A model generated the notes under the pieces. The model was not told the DNA's origin, did no database searches, and was given only the letters and a program-made list of their open reading frames with translations. Shown in pieces: positions 42,676-51,640 of a DNA stretch of 64,000 bases. Position 1 is the stretch's first letter; each line of letters starts with the position of its first letter. Source of the stretch: JACKJK01 sp046159835 (lineage in GTDB: Bacteria; Pseudomonadota; Alphaproteobacteria; Rhizobiales; Tepidamorphaceae); contig NZ_JBJXCY010000002.1 in the NCBI RefSeq assembly GCF_046159835.1, positions 558,001 to 622,000 of the forward strand. The letters are read 5' to 3'. A program made the position numbers and the translations under genes.

Positions 42676-44820
42676 TCAGCCGCGCGCCGCTTTCAGTTCC
42701 AGCCGACGCTCGTGCAATATCGGCTCGGTGTAGCCAGATGGCTGCGTGCGGCCTTTGAAGACAAGGTCGCAGGCAGCCTGGAATGCGATCCCGTCATAGC
42801 CCGGCGCCATCGGCTTGTATGCGGGGTCGCCTGAATTCTGCTCGTCGACCACCTCGGCCATCTTGCGGAATATGCCCATCACCTGCTGCCCGTCGACGAT
42901 GCCGTGATGAAGCCAGTTGGTGATGTGCTGCGCCGAGATACGGCACGTCGCGCGGTCTTCCATCAGGCCGACGTCGTTGATGTCCGGCACTTTCGAGCAA
43001 CCGACACCTTGGTCGATCCAGCGAACCACGTACCCGAGAATGCCTTGCGCGTTGTTCTCCACCTCGCGGAAGATCTGCGCATCGGTCCAGTTGCGATAGG
43101 TGGCGAGCGGAATATCGAGGACCGTGTCGACGTAGGCGCGGCGGCCGCCGGCCTTGAGCTTCTCCTGCACCCCGAAGACATCGACCCGGTGATAGTGCAG
43201 CGCGTGCAGCGTCGCAGCCGTCGGGCTGGGGACCCATGCGGTGTTGGCACCGGCCTTGGGATGCTCGATCTTCTGTTCCAGCATCGCTGCCATCATGTCC
43301 GGCATCGCCCACATCCCCTTGCCGATCTGCGCCTTGCCGGAAAGGCCGCATTCCAGCCCGATATCCACGTTCTGGTTCTCGTAGGCGCCAATCCAGCTCT
43401 TGCGCTTGATGAAGTCCTTGCGGCTGAACGCGCCCGCTTCCATCGAGGTGTGGATCTCGTCGCCGGTCCGGTCGAGGAAACCGGTATTGATGAACGCCAC
43501 CCGGTAGCGCGCCGCATGGATGCACGCCTTGAGGTTCACTGACGTTCGCCGCTCTTCGTCCATGATCCCGATCTTCACGGTGTGCTTCGGCAGACCGAGA
43601 ACCTCCTCCACCCGGTCGAATGTTTCGTCGGTGAAGGCGACCTCCTCCGGCCCGTGCAGCTTCGGCTTCACCACATAGACCGAACCGTGGAGCGAATTGC
43701 CACCCTCGCGCTTCAGGTCGTGGAGCGCGATCAGCACCGTGATCATCGTATCCATCAGGCCTTCGAATATCTCGTCGCCGTTCTTGTCGAGGATGGCGGG
43801 ATTGGTCATCAGGTGGCCGACGTCGCGCACCAGCATCAGCGCCCGTCCCTTGACGGTCACTTCGCCCTCGTCGGGTGCGGTGTAGACCCGATCCGGGTTG
43901 AGTGACCGGGTAACGGATCGCCCGCCTTTCTCGAATGTGTCGGTCAGGTCGCCCTGCATCAGCCCGAGCCAGTTGCCGTAGGCGAGAACCTTGTCCTCGG
44001 CATCGACGCACGCGACGCTGTCTTCGCAGTCCATGATGACCGTGATCGCGCTTTCGATCTGGACATCCGCCAGCCCGGCCTGGTCCCGGCTTCCGATCAT
44101 GTGCGTGCGGTCGAACACGAGTTCCACGTGCAGGCTGTGGTTGCGCAGCAGAACGGCATCGGGCGCCTGCGGATGGCCACGATAGCCAACGAATTTCTCC
44201 GGTTCGACGAGCGGCATGTCGTCGACCAGCAGCTGGCCGTTCTTCACGTGGTAGCGGCTGGCGTCGGCGTGGCTCGTGCCTTGCACCGGAAAGGCTTCGT
44301 CCAGAAACACCCGAACGCGGGCGACAACGCGCGCGCCGCGTCCCTTGTCGTAGCCACCGGCCGGCGGCGCAGACCCCATCGCGTCGGTTCCGTAGAACGC
44401 GTCATAGAGGCTGCCCCATCGCGCATTGGCCGCGTTGAGCGCGTAGCGCGCATTGGTCACCGGCACGACGAGCTGCGACCCCGGAACGGTCGCGATCTCG
44501 GGATCTGTGTTCTCCGTCCCGATCTGGAAATCGTCCGGCTCGGGTTCCAGGTAGCCGATCTCCGACAGGAATGCCTTGTAGGCATCGTGGTCGTGCGGCT
44601 GGCCGCGCCGTTCGATGTGCCACTGATCGATTTTCGCCTGGAGCGTCCCGCGCTTTTCCAGCAGCGCCCTGTTCTTCGGCGTCAGGTCATCGACGAGGGA
44701 TGCAAAGCCCGCCCAGAACGCACCGGCATCGACCCCGGTACCCGGCAATGCACATTCCTCGATGAACGACGCCAATTGCTCATCGACCTGCAGGCCTTTC
44801 CTGTCCACGCGTTGGGCCAT
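42676..44820 (-). CDS. glcB: Malate synthase G
   Basis: Condenses glyoxylate and acetyl-CoA to malate in the glyoxylate bypass. 714 residues, the normal length of the G isoform. Visible are IMDCEDSVACVDAEDK, KGRALMLVRDVGHLM, IGIMDEERRTSVNLKACI (catalytic Arg/Glu region), the acetyl-CoA pocket PNTAWVPSPTAATLHALHYH-like segment, and the C-terminal catalytic Asp region MEDRATCRISAQHITNWLHHG. Monocistronic. It may handle acetyl-CoA flux from malonate use. Confidence 0.96.
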   Translation of the reverse strand: MAQRVDRKGLQVDEQLASFIEECALPGTGVDAGAFWAGFASLVDDLTPKNRALLEKRGTLQAKIDQWHIERRGQPHDHDAYKAFLSEIGYLEPEPDDFQIGTENTDPEIATVPGSQLVVPVTNARYALNAANARWGSLYDAFYGTDAMGSAPPAGGYDKGRGARVVARVRVFLDEAFPVQGTSHADASRYHVKNGQLLVDDMPLVEPEKFVGYRGHPQAPDAVLLRNHSLHVELVFDRTHMIGSRDQAGLADVQIESAITVIMDCEDSVACVDAEDKVLAYGNWLGLMQGDLTDTFEKGGRSVTRSLNPDRVYTAPDEGEVTVKGRALMLVRDVGHLMTNPAILDKNGDEIFEGLMDTMITVLIALHDLKREGGNSLHGSVYVVKPKLHGPEEVAFTDETFDRVEEVLGLPKHTVKIGIMDEERRTSVNLKACIHAARYRVAFINTGFLDRTGDEIHTSMEAGAFSRKDFIKRKSWIGAYENQNVDIGLECGLSGKAQIGKGMWAMPDMMAAMLEQKIEHPKAGANTAWVPSPTAATLHALHYHRVDVFGVQEKLKAGGRRAYVDTVLDIPLATYRNWTDAQIFREVENNAQGILGYVVRWIDQGVGCSKVPDINDVGLMEDRATCRISAQHITNWLHHGIVDGQQVMGIFRKMAEVVDEQNSGDPAYKPMAPGYDGIAFQAACDLVFKGRTQPSGYTEPILHERRLELKAARG

Positions 44821-45009
44821 GCTCTCCCCCTTCGTTTATTCGCTGCACGCACATCGCCGATCAGTGACGGCGCTGCCGAAGCGTTTTGCGGCCATACTGC
44901 GCAAATCTTGCGTGATATGGCTGTTCAACAAAGGTCGTAAAGGGGATGCCAAAAAGAGGCTTTCGGCGGGCCAGCGCTTCGGCAATCGGGATCGATTCGC
45001 AAAGAAAAA

Positions 45010-45086
45010 TGGTGGGCCCGGCAGGACTTGAACCTGCAACCAGACCGTTATGAGCGGCCGGCTCTAACCAATTGAGCTACAGGCCC
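45010..45086 (-). tRNA. tRNA-Ile2 (anticodon CAU)
   Basis: 77 nt including encoded CCA. Acceptor GGGCCTG/CGGGCCC, D-arm GCTC...GAGC, anticodon stem GGCCG/CGGTC with loop CTCATAA, T-arm GCAGG/CCTGC. Anticodon CAU with the Ile2-like body (TCAAGTCC T-loop, CTCATAA) points to the AUA-reading isoleucine tRNA that needs TilS lysidine, rather than a methionine tRNA. The true elongator Met tRNA is at 53154-53230. Confidence 0.85.
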
Positions 45087-45249
45087 TTCGCCGTTGCGGG
45101 TCTGCATTTCAGGCCCGCGCGGAAAGAGGGACCCCCTTATGCAACCACTGCACATGGGTTGCAACGCCACGCCGCAATTCGGGCTGATTGTGGTGCGACC
45201 ACGCACACCTCGATTGCTCGAAAACAACGGAGCGAAAGGCTCTTTTCCC

Positions 45250-45993
45250 ATGCATTTCAATGTAATGCTGCGCGCCGGCCTTGTTGCCGCACTGGTCGCC
45301 CTCCTGGCGCTTGCCTGGCTGCCCGCACGTGCGCAGGCCGCTGACGACCGCGCGCTCATCACCATGACCGGAACCGGCACGGTGAACGCCTCCCCCGACA
45401 TGGCCATTGTCACGTCCGGCACCGTCAGCGAGGCCAAGACAGCCCGCGAGGCACTGTCGGCCAACAATGCCGCCATGCAGAAGGTCATCGAGACGCTGAA
45501 GGAGGCCGGTATCGAGGCGCGCGACATCCAGACAAGCGACTTCAATGTTTCACCGGTCTATGTCCACCACCGTGCCAACCCAGGCGAAACGTCCCGCCCG
45601 CCGGAAGTTTCCGGCTACCGTGTGTCGAACAACGTGACCGTGCGCGTGCGCGATCTCGCAGGCCTCGGCCCGGTGCTCGACAAGCTGGTGAGCGAGGGCG
45701 CCAACTCCATCAACGGCATCCAGTTCACCATCGACGACGACGAGGCACTGCTGGCCGAAGCGCGCAAGCGCGCCGTGGCTGCCGCACGCGCCAAGGCCGA
45801 GACCATCGCACAGGCGGCGAATGTCCGGCTCGGACCGATCGCGGCCATCGTCGAGAACGAGCAGGCCGGCCAGCCGATTCCGATGATGCGCATGGCGCGC
45901 GCCGAAGCAGCGATGGATTCATCTGTTCCCATCGAAACCGGCGAGCAGACCATGCGTGTCGATGTCTCGATAAGTTGGGAAATCGTGCAATAG
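45250..45993 (+). CDS. SIMPL (DUF541) domain periplasmic protein
   Basis: 247 residues. Signal peptide of ~30 residues (MLRAGLVAALVALLALAWLPARAQA), then the SIMPL domain: ITMTGTGTVNASPDMAIVTSG, AREALSANNAAMQKVIETLKEAGI, GYRVSNNVTVRVRDL, EARKRAVAAARAKAETIA. Periplasmic or outer-membrane-associated, function in this family poorly defined (stress related). Start ATG at 45250 begins the signal peptide; upstream codons to 45094 overlap the tRNA flank and are not conserved. Confidence 0.88.
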   Translation: MHFNVMLRAGLVAALVALLALAWLPARAQAADDRALITMTGTGTVNASPDMAIVTSGTVSEAKTAREALSANNAAMQKVIETLKEAGIEARDIQTSDFNVSPVYVHHRANPGETSRPPEVSGYRVSNNVTVRVRDLAGLGPVLDKLVSEGANSINGIQFTIDDDEALLAEARKRAVAAARAKAETIAQAANVRLGPIAAIVENEQAGQPIPMMRMARAEAAMDSSVPIETGEQTMRVDVSISWEIVQ

Positions 45994-46125
45994 ACGCTTA
46001 ACCAGCGTGGCAAGGCTTTTGAAAAGCCTAGCAATTTTACCGATTCCGTAACCACGCCACTCATAGGCTGCTCCCATTGAAATTTTCGCCCGCCCCTCGT
46101 GGTGCGGGCCACCGGAGCCGCCCTC

Positions 46126-47700
46126 ATGGGCAAGTGCCGCCAAATCTCGATCCTCGTCGCCCGTCTGTGCGCTCGCTTTGCGCACGACCGGGCCGGCGCG
46201 GCCGCCATCATCTTCGCCCTCGCGCTGATCCCCATGCTGGGCAGCGTTGGCGTCGCGGTGGACTATTCGCGCGCCAATTCGCTGCGCGCCAAGCTGCAAT
46301 CGGGCGCGGACGCTGCTGCCCTTGCTGCGGGCAAGAACCAGTCAGGCTCCGAGGCCGAGCGCCGCGTGATCGCCAACGAGGTTTTTGCCGCGAACGCCAC
46401 CCAGCTCAAGTTCACCGACGCCTACAAGCTGACATACAAGGACGTGGATGACGGCGCCGCCTCGCGCGTCGACGTGTCCGCCAAGGTTCCGACCACCATC
46501 TCCGGCCTGCTTGGCATCAACGAGATCACCGTCAACGTGCGCGCCGAAACCGGGCGCAGCGGCGGGACGATGGAAATCGTCATGGTGGTGGACACCTCCG
46601 GCTCCATGGAAGGGAGCCGCACTTCCACGCTGAAGAAGGCGGCGCGCGACCTGGTGAAGACGCTGTTCGGGTCGGAAAACAACCATCCCAGCATTTCCAT
46701 CGGCATCGTCCCGTTTGCCGCAGCCGTCAATGTCGGTCCGGAAAACGAGAGCGCATCATGGATGGATCGCAATGCGGTTGCCAAATACCACTTCAACAAT
46801 TTTGGCTCCAAGCAGCTGACTCGGTTTGAAATCTACGACGAGCTGAAGAACGTGAAGTGGGATGGTTGTGTGGAAGCGCGCCCCTATCCGCTTGATGTCG
46901 ATGACTCGACACCCGTCAGCAGCAACAGGGACAGCTATTTCGTGCCGCTGCTGGCACCCGATGCCCCGGACACCGATGCGGGCTGGCGCAAGGATGATTT
47001 CATCAACAATTACCTCAGCGATGATGGCGGTGATTGTTCGCGCAGCGACCGGGCAGATGACTCTGCCAAGGGTCGGCAGGAGCGCGTATGCAAGTACAAG
47101 GGCTCACGTGCCGACACGAGCGCGCGCTACGGCACGAAGATGGGACCGAATTTCCTGTGTGATGCGCGCCCGCTGACGCCGCTGACCAACAAGAAGGGCG
47201 ACCTGAACTCTGCCATTGGCCAGCTCACTTCCTATGGTGGCACCAACATCCACGAAGGCGTGATGTGGGGCTGGCGCGTGCTGTCGCCGGGGGCTCCCTT
47301 CACGGAAGGCAAGCCCTACAGCGACAACAAGAACAAGAAGATCATGATCGTCATGACCGACGGTTCGAACTTCCACGGGGCCTTCAACAACATGAATGGC
47401 TCCTGGTACTCGGTCTATGGCTACGCGTCGGAAGATCGGCTCGGAACCGGGCTTTATTCGACGAACCAGCTTGTCGAAGCCATGAACAACCGCACGCTGG
47501 AAGCCTGCAGCAACGCCAAGAAGAAGGGCATCATGGTCTACACGATTGCCTTCGACGTGAATGACCGCGATACCCTTGCGATCATGGAATCCTGCGCGTC
47601 CAGCCGGAGCATGGCCTACAATTCGAAATCGACCGGCGACCTGCTGACCGCGTTCGACGACATCGCCAAGAAGCTTGGAGAACTCCGGCTCGCCAAATAG
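46126..47700 (+). CDS. TadE/TadG-like protein with von Willebrand A domain
   Basis: 524 residues. N-terminal TadE/G segment (FAHDRAGAAAIIFALALIPMLGSVGVAVDYSR) with one transmembrane helix, then a vWA domain with MIDAS motif VVDTSGSMEGS near residue 165 and the late segment GIMVYTIAFDV. Cys-containing middle part. Belongs to the Flp pilus-associated pseudopilin-like/TadG group; no other tad genes are nearby. Start ATG at 46126 (CGGAG upstream); a GTG at 46099 is possible. Confidence 0.85.
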   Translation: MGKCRQISILVARLCARFAHDRAGAAAIIFALALIPMLGSVGVAVDYSRANSLRAKLQSGADAAALAAGKNQSGSEAERRVIANEVFAANATQLKFTDAYKLTYKDVDDGAASRVDVSAKVPTTISGLLGINEITVNVRAETGRSGGTMEIVMVVDTSGSMEGSRTSTLKKAARDLVKTLFGSENNHPSISIGIVPFAAAVNVGPENESASWMDRNAVAKYHFNNFGSKQLTRFEIYDELKNVKWDGCVEARPYPLDVDDSTPVSSNRDSYFVPLLAPDAPDTDAGWRKDDFINNYLSDDGGDCSRSDRADDSAKGRQERVCKYKGSRADTSARYGTKMGPNFLCDARPLTPLTNKKGDLNSAIGQLTSYGGTNIHEGVMWGWRVLSPGAPFTEGKPYSDNKNKKIMIVMTDGSNFHGAFNNMNGSWYSVYGYASEDRLGTGLYSTNQLVEAMNNRTLEACSNAKKKGIMVYTIAFDVNDRDTLAIMESCASSRSMAYNSKSTGDLLTAFDDIAKKLGELRLAK

Positions 47701-47710
47701 GGCAGGCCCT

Positions 47711-48301
47711 TCACAGCGCGCGCAGCCAGAACTGCAGCGGCTTCTCGCTCTCGCGCTCTTCGCCGATTTCCTGCCACCCGAGACGCGCCTGCATGCCGAG
47801 CACCGGCTGGTATCCGCGCCCGCGCCAGAAATCGTCCAGCGGACGATGGTCCGCCGGGCGGCGCGGATCGTCTTCATCGCGGATCACCGCGCAGAATGCC
47901 GTGTAGGCGAACCCGCCAAGCGCGCGCGCCTGCGCCTCGCGATGGTCGAAGAAGGCATGGCCCGCGCCCTGCCCGCGATAATCCGGCAGCAGGATCGATT
48001 CCCCGAAATAGAAGATTTTCGACGCGTCGTAGCCGTGGCTTGCAACGGGCGCTGTGAACGCCTCGACCTCGCTGGCGAGTGGCGTCGAGGTCGACGCACC
48101 CACGATGCGGCTGCCGTCATAGGCGGCCACCACGAGCGCGCGCGGGTTGTCGCTGTAGCGCGCGAGATATCGCGCTTCGTAGTCTTCGCTGCCCTCGTAG
48201 AGATAGGGCCAGTCGCGGAAGATCGAGATGCGCAGCCGCGCAAGATCCGGGATCACCGCCTGCAGCGCGGGGCCTGTCAGCTTTTCAAACCGCAGCGCCA
48301 T
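47711..48301 (-). CDS. GNAT family N-acetyltransferase
   Basis: 196 residues. The acetyl-CoA loop is FGESILLPDYRGQGAGHAFFDHREAQARALG, with YTAFCAVIRD and the C-terminal RGRGYQPVLGMQARLGWQEIG. Substrate unknown. It ends 10 bp from the convergent vWA gene and lies 6 bp after the cyclase on the same strand, so the two are co-transcribed. Confidence 0.85.
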   Translation of the reverse strand: MALRFEKLTGPALQAVIPDLARLRISIFRDWPYLYEGSEDYEARYLARYSDNPRALVVAAYDGSRIVGASTSTPLASEVEAFTAPVASHGYDASKIFYFGESILLPDYRGQGAGHAFFDHREAQARALGGFAYTAFCAVIRDEDDPRRPADHRPLDDFWRGRGYQPVLGMQARLGWQEIGEERESEKPLQFWLRAL

Positions 48302-48307
48302 GACAGC

Positions 48308-49489
48308 TCACACCGGCTGGAAGACTTCGATCACGTCGTCGAAACTCGCTACCGCGTGATGCCCGCAGGATTGAACGCGCGAGTCCAGCTCCGCGCAGAA
48401 CGCCTCGCTCAGCAGCAGCGGAATGCCGAGCTTCTTGTTGAGCCGGCCCACCCGGTCGGTGAGATTCACGTCCCGCCCGACCACGGTGAAATCGAGCCGC
48501 TCGCCGGAGCCGACATTGCCGAACGCCGCCTGCCCGTAGTGCAGCGCGATGCCGATCTCGAACTTCGCGCCCTCGCCGGAACATGCGCCCGGAACCGCCG
48601 CGAGCGTCGCCTTGGCAGCCTTCAGGGCGGAGGCCGTCGCCCCTTTCGCCCCGCACTGGCCGTCGGGGAAGATCGCGAGAATGCCGTCGCCGATGAACTT
48701 CAGCACGCTGCCGCCATTGGCGGTGACGTTCGGAACGACGCAATCGTAGTAGCGGTTGAGGAGCTCGGCGGTGTCCTCGGCGCTCATGTTCTGGGTGCGG
48801 CGGGTGAAGTCGCGCATGTCCACGAACATGATGGCAGACGAAATCCGCGTGACCTCGCCGCGATGCACGGTGCCGGACAGAATGCGCTTGGCCGGCTCCT
48901 CGCCCACGTAGATCGACAGAACTTCGCGCATGATCGTGTCGAGCATCCGCAATTCGACAGCCGCCGCAAACGCCGGCAGCGCCATGTTCAGCACGTCCTT
49001 GTCGGCCTGCGAGAACATCTCCGGTGAGGTGGTGGAAATCGACAGGGCGTTGACCGTGCCGTTGGTGAACTGCAGCGGCAGCGCGACGTAGTTCGTCACG
49101 CCCTTCTCGCGCAGGTCCGGCACGATCCCGAAGGCCTCGTCCGGCGTCTCGTCAATGACGAGATCGACCCAGTCGAGCGTGTCGTGCACGGCCTTGATGG
49201 GGCTTGTCTCGTACAGGCCGAGATCGCGTTCGGCCCAATCGTAGGTCGCCGTAGAGATCCCGCCCTCCGGCGTCCAGATGACGCTGCGCGCAATGACGGT
49301 CGCCGTTAGCACACGTGTCGAGATCATCAGGCGCGAAATCGGAAGCCCGGCTTCCACGAGGTGTTCGGAAAATCCCTGCGTCAGGCGTTCAACGCCATCG
49401 CAGCGCAACCCCTCCGACAAGAGCCACGCAAGCACGGGCGAGGCCCGGTTGGCGATTGCGATCGTGTCATTGCCGACATGCTGGTTCAT
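48308..49489 (-). CDS. Class III adenylate/guanylate cyclase
   Basis: 393 residues. The N-terminal ~180 looks like a GAF-type sensory domain (LREKGVTNYVALPLQFTNGTVNALSISTTS). The C-terminal cyclase domain has metal aspartates D224 (MFVDMRDFT) and D268 (KFIGDGILAIF), and the helix AEDTAELLNRYYDCVVP. Makes cAMP or cGMP; nucleotide choice not determined. Start MNQHVGND at 49489. It is soluble, with no membrane helix. Confidence 0.88.
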   Translation of the reverse strand: MNQHVGNDTIAIANRASPVLAWLLSEGLRCDGVERLTQGFSEHLVEAGLPISRLMISTRVLTATVIARSVIWTPEGGISTATYDWAERDLGLYETSPIKAVHDTLDWVDLVIDETPDEAFGIVPDLREKGVTNYVALPLQFTNGTVNALSISTTSPEMFSQADKDVLNMALPAFAAAVELRMLDTIMREVLSIYVGEEPAKRILSGTVHRGEVTRISSAIMFVDMRDFTRRTQNMSAEDTAELLNRYYDCVVPNVTANGGSVLKFIGDGILAIFPDGQCGAKGATASALKAAKATLAAVPGACSGEGAKFEIGIALHYGQAAFGNVGSGERLDFTVVGRDVNLTDRVGRLNKKLGIPLLLSEAFCAELDSRVQSCGHHAVASFDDVIEVFQPV

Positions 49490-49574
49490 CGCGGTCCACT
49501 CCCCTGTGCCCGCATCATCCCTGACCACCAATATGGGGCTTGGGTCGCCATGCGCAAAGCGCCGGCGGGAAAGT

Positions 49575-49985
49575 TCAGCGAACCTGCGCGATCCAGTCGT
49601 TCAGGTTGTAGTGGGTGGTCACCCGCGAGATCAGCCCGTCATCCACCTCGAAAAACGTGCCCGCGGGGATGGTGTAGCCCTGCCCGCGTGCCGGCGGCAG
49701 GCCCTCGTCGGTCTCCAGGTACTCGCCGTGCACGACGAATTCCGCCGCAGCCCGCGTCCCGCTCTCGTTGGTCATGATGACGATGGCGTCGAGCCGCTCG
49801 CGGTAGCGCCGGTTCATCCCGATCAGGAACTGCTTGAAGGCCTCCTGACCGATTTCCCGACCGCCCTGGTTGATGTCGTGGGCGACATCCTCGCTCAGGC
49901 AGTCGAGCATCCCCGAAATGTCGCGTGCGTTGAACGCATCGTAGTAGCGCGCAACGAGCGCGCGGGTTTCCTCGGGGCTTGCCAT
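49575..49985 (-). CDS. NTF2-like / ketosteroid isomerase-related protein
   Basis: 136 residues. ALVARYYDAFNARDISGMLDCLSEDVAHDINQ is the SnoaL-like N-terminal pattern, with a cone-shaped alpha+beta fold expected and C-terminal TTHYNLNDWIAQV. A specific enzymatic role cannot be assigned. Monocistronic, start ATG at 49985. Confidence 0.78.
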   Translation of the reverse strand: MASPEETRALVARYYDAFNARDISGMLDCLSEDVAHDINQGGREIGQEAFKQFLIGMNRRYRERLDAIVIMTNESGTRAAAEFVVHGEYLETDEGLPPARGQGYTIPAGTFFEVDDGLISRVTTHYNLNDWIAQVR

Positions 49986-50144
49986 GTCAGGGACTCCAAT
50001 CGGTCACGGGATTTGATCGTCAGTTGCCGGCCAACATGGCCGACGCGCGGGGATAGGTGGGAGCGGCTTGAGCGAGATCAAGCGGCGGGCGTTTTTTCCA
50101 AGCTAGGCCAAGGCATCGTTCGGCCCAAGTCCATGGAGGAAACA

Positions 50145-50261
50145 ATGACGACGGCAACTCTTCTCATCATCACCGGCGTTGTCATCGCGTTCGGCGCGTT
50201 CGCCTTGACGCTTGCAGGCGTCGACCTCGCGTCAAAGCGCTCGCGCAAGCCCATCGCCTGA
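50145..50261 (+). CDS. 38-residue single-helix membrane peptide
   Basis: MTTATLLIITGVVIAFGAFA... : one transmembrane helix (~5-27) and a short basic tail (SKRSRKPIA). The start has a strong GGAGGA ribosome site 4 nt upstream and the gene is followed within 30 bp by a canonical terminator, so it is a self-contained transcription unit. Family not known to me; too short for most gene finders. Confidence 0.75.
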   Translation: MTTATLLIITGVVIAFGAFALTLAGVDLASKRSRKPIA

Positions 50262-50288
50262 ACAATTACTTTCAATAGACAGCTCGCA

Positions 50289-50315
50289 GGGCGCGGTTTT
50301 CCGCGCCCTTTTTTT
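50289..50315 (+). terminator. Intrinsic terminator after the 38-residue peptide
   Basis: Perfect 8-bp stem GGGCGCGG / CCGCGCCC with a TTTT loop and seven T residues (50309-50315). Confidence 0.93.
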
Positions 50316-50395
50316 GTCTTCAGCTTTTGAAAATTCCCACCCTGCGACCGCATGGCACGTCAAATCTTATTGCCCGATGACTTCAAGAACATTAC

Positions 50396-51640
50396 ATGAA
50401 CATCATGGCTTCCATGACCCTTCAGCGCAAGCTCGAGATTCTCGCCGACGCGGCAAAGTACGACGCATCCTGCGCCTCTTCCGGCGGCAAGAAGCGCGAC
50501 AGCCGGGATGGCAACGGCATCGGTTCGGTGACCGGAGCGGGCATCTGCCACGCCTATGCGCCGGACGGGCGCTGTATCAGCCTGCTCAAGATCCTGATGA
50601 CGAATTTCTGCATCTACGACTGCGCGTTCTGCGTGAACCGCGTAAGTTCGAACGTGGAGCGTGCCCGCTTCACGCCGGAAGAGGTCGTCCACCTCACGCT
50701 GGAGTTCTATCGCCGCAACTATATCGAGGGGCTGTTCCTGTCCTCCGGCATCATCCGCTCGCCGGACGAAACGATGGCCGACATGGTTCGCATCGTGCGC
50801 ACCCTGCGCGAGGAGCATCGCTTTCGCGGCTACATTCACCTCAAGACCATTCCCGATGCGTCACCGGGCTTGGTCGAGGAAGCGGGCCTGTGGGCCGATC
50901 GCGTGTCCATCAATGTCGAGCTTCCGACTGACGGCGCGGTTTCGCAGTTCGCGCCGGAAAAGAAGCCGGACCAGATCCGCAAGGCCATGGCCGATGTGCG
51001 CCTGCGGCGGGAGGAAAACGCCGACAAGACACGGACTGGCAAGAAACCGCGCCAGTTCGCCCCCGCCGGCCAGTCGACGCAGATGATCGTCGGCGCCGAT
51101 ACCTCCAGCGACGTGACGATCCTGAAAACCTCCACGCGGCTCTATTCGTCCTACCAGTTGAAGCGGGTCTACTACTCGGCGTTCTCGCCGATCCCGGATT
51201 CATCCGCCGCGCTGCCGCTCATCAAGCCGCCGCTCATGCGCGAACATCGCCTCTACCAGGCTGACTGGCTTCTGCGCTTCTACGGCTTCAACGTCGACGA
51301 GATCGCCGCTGCCGCGCCCGGTGGCGACCTCGATCTTGCCGTCGACCCCAAGCTTGCCTGGGCGCTTGCCAACCGGCATCTGTTCCCGCTCGACATCAAC
51401 CGCGTCGACAAGGAAACCCTGCTGCGCATCCCCGGCATCGGCACCAAGACGGTGAATCGCATCCTTGCCGCCCGCCGGCACCGCACGCTGCGCTATGACG
51501 ACCTGAAGCGCATGGGCGCGAACCTGAAGAACGCCAAGCCCTTCATTTCGCTGCTCGACTGGTCGCCGCGCAAGCTTGCGGACGAAGCAAACCTGCGGGC
51601 CCGCTTCGCGCCACCGCCGGAACAATTGCAGCTTCTGTGA
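50396..51640 (+). CDS. Radical SAM DNA repair-type protein with HhH domain
   Basis: 414 residues. The Fe-S motif CIYDCAFC (C72, C76, C79) is preceded by LKILMTNF; the C-terminal helix-hairpin-helix LLRIPGIGTKTVNRILAARR (~340-360) suggests DNA binding. It matches the putative DNA modification/repair radical SAM family (TIGR03916, SplB-like) that is encoded next to UdgX. Start ATG at 50396, with two further ATGs within 20 bases. Its stop overlaps the udgX start by one base. Confidence 0.88.
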   Translation: MNIMASMTLQRKLEILADAAKYDASCASSGGKKRDSRDGNGIGSVTGAGICHAYAPDGRCISLLKILMTNFCIYDCAFCVNRVSSNVERARFTPEEVVHLTLEFYRRNYIEGLFLSSGIIRSPDETMADMVRIVRTLREEHRFRGYIHLKTIPDASPGLVEEAGLWADRVSINVELPTDGAVSQFAPEKKPDQIRKAMADVRLRREENADKTRTGKKPRQFAPAGQSTQMIVGADTSSDVTILKTSTRLYSSYQLKRVYYSAFSPIPDSSAALPLIKPPLMREHRLYQADWLLRFYGFNVDEIAAAAPGGDLDLAVDPKLAWALANRHLFPLDINRVDKETLLRIPGIGTKTVNRILAARRHRTLRYDDLKRMGANLKNAKPFISLLDWSPRKLADEANLRARFAPPPEQLQLL

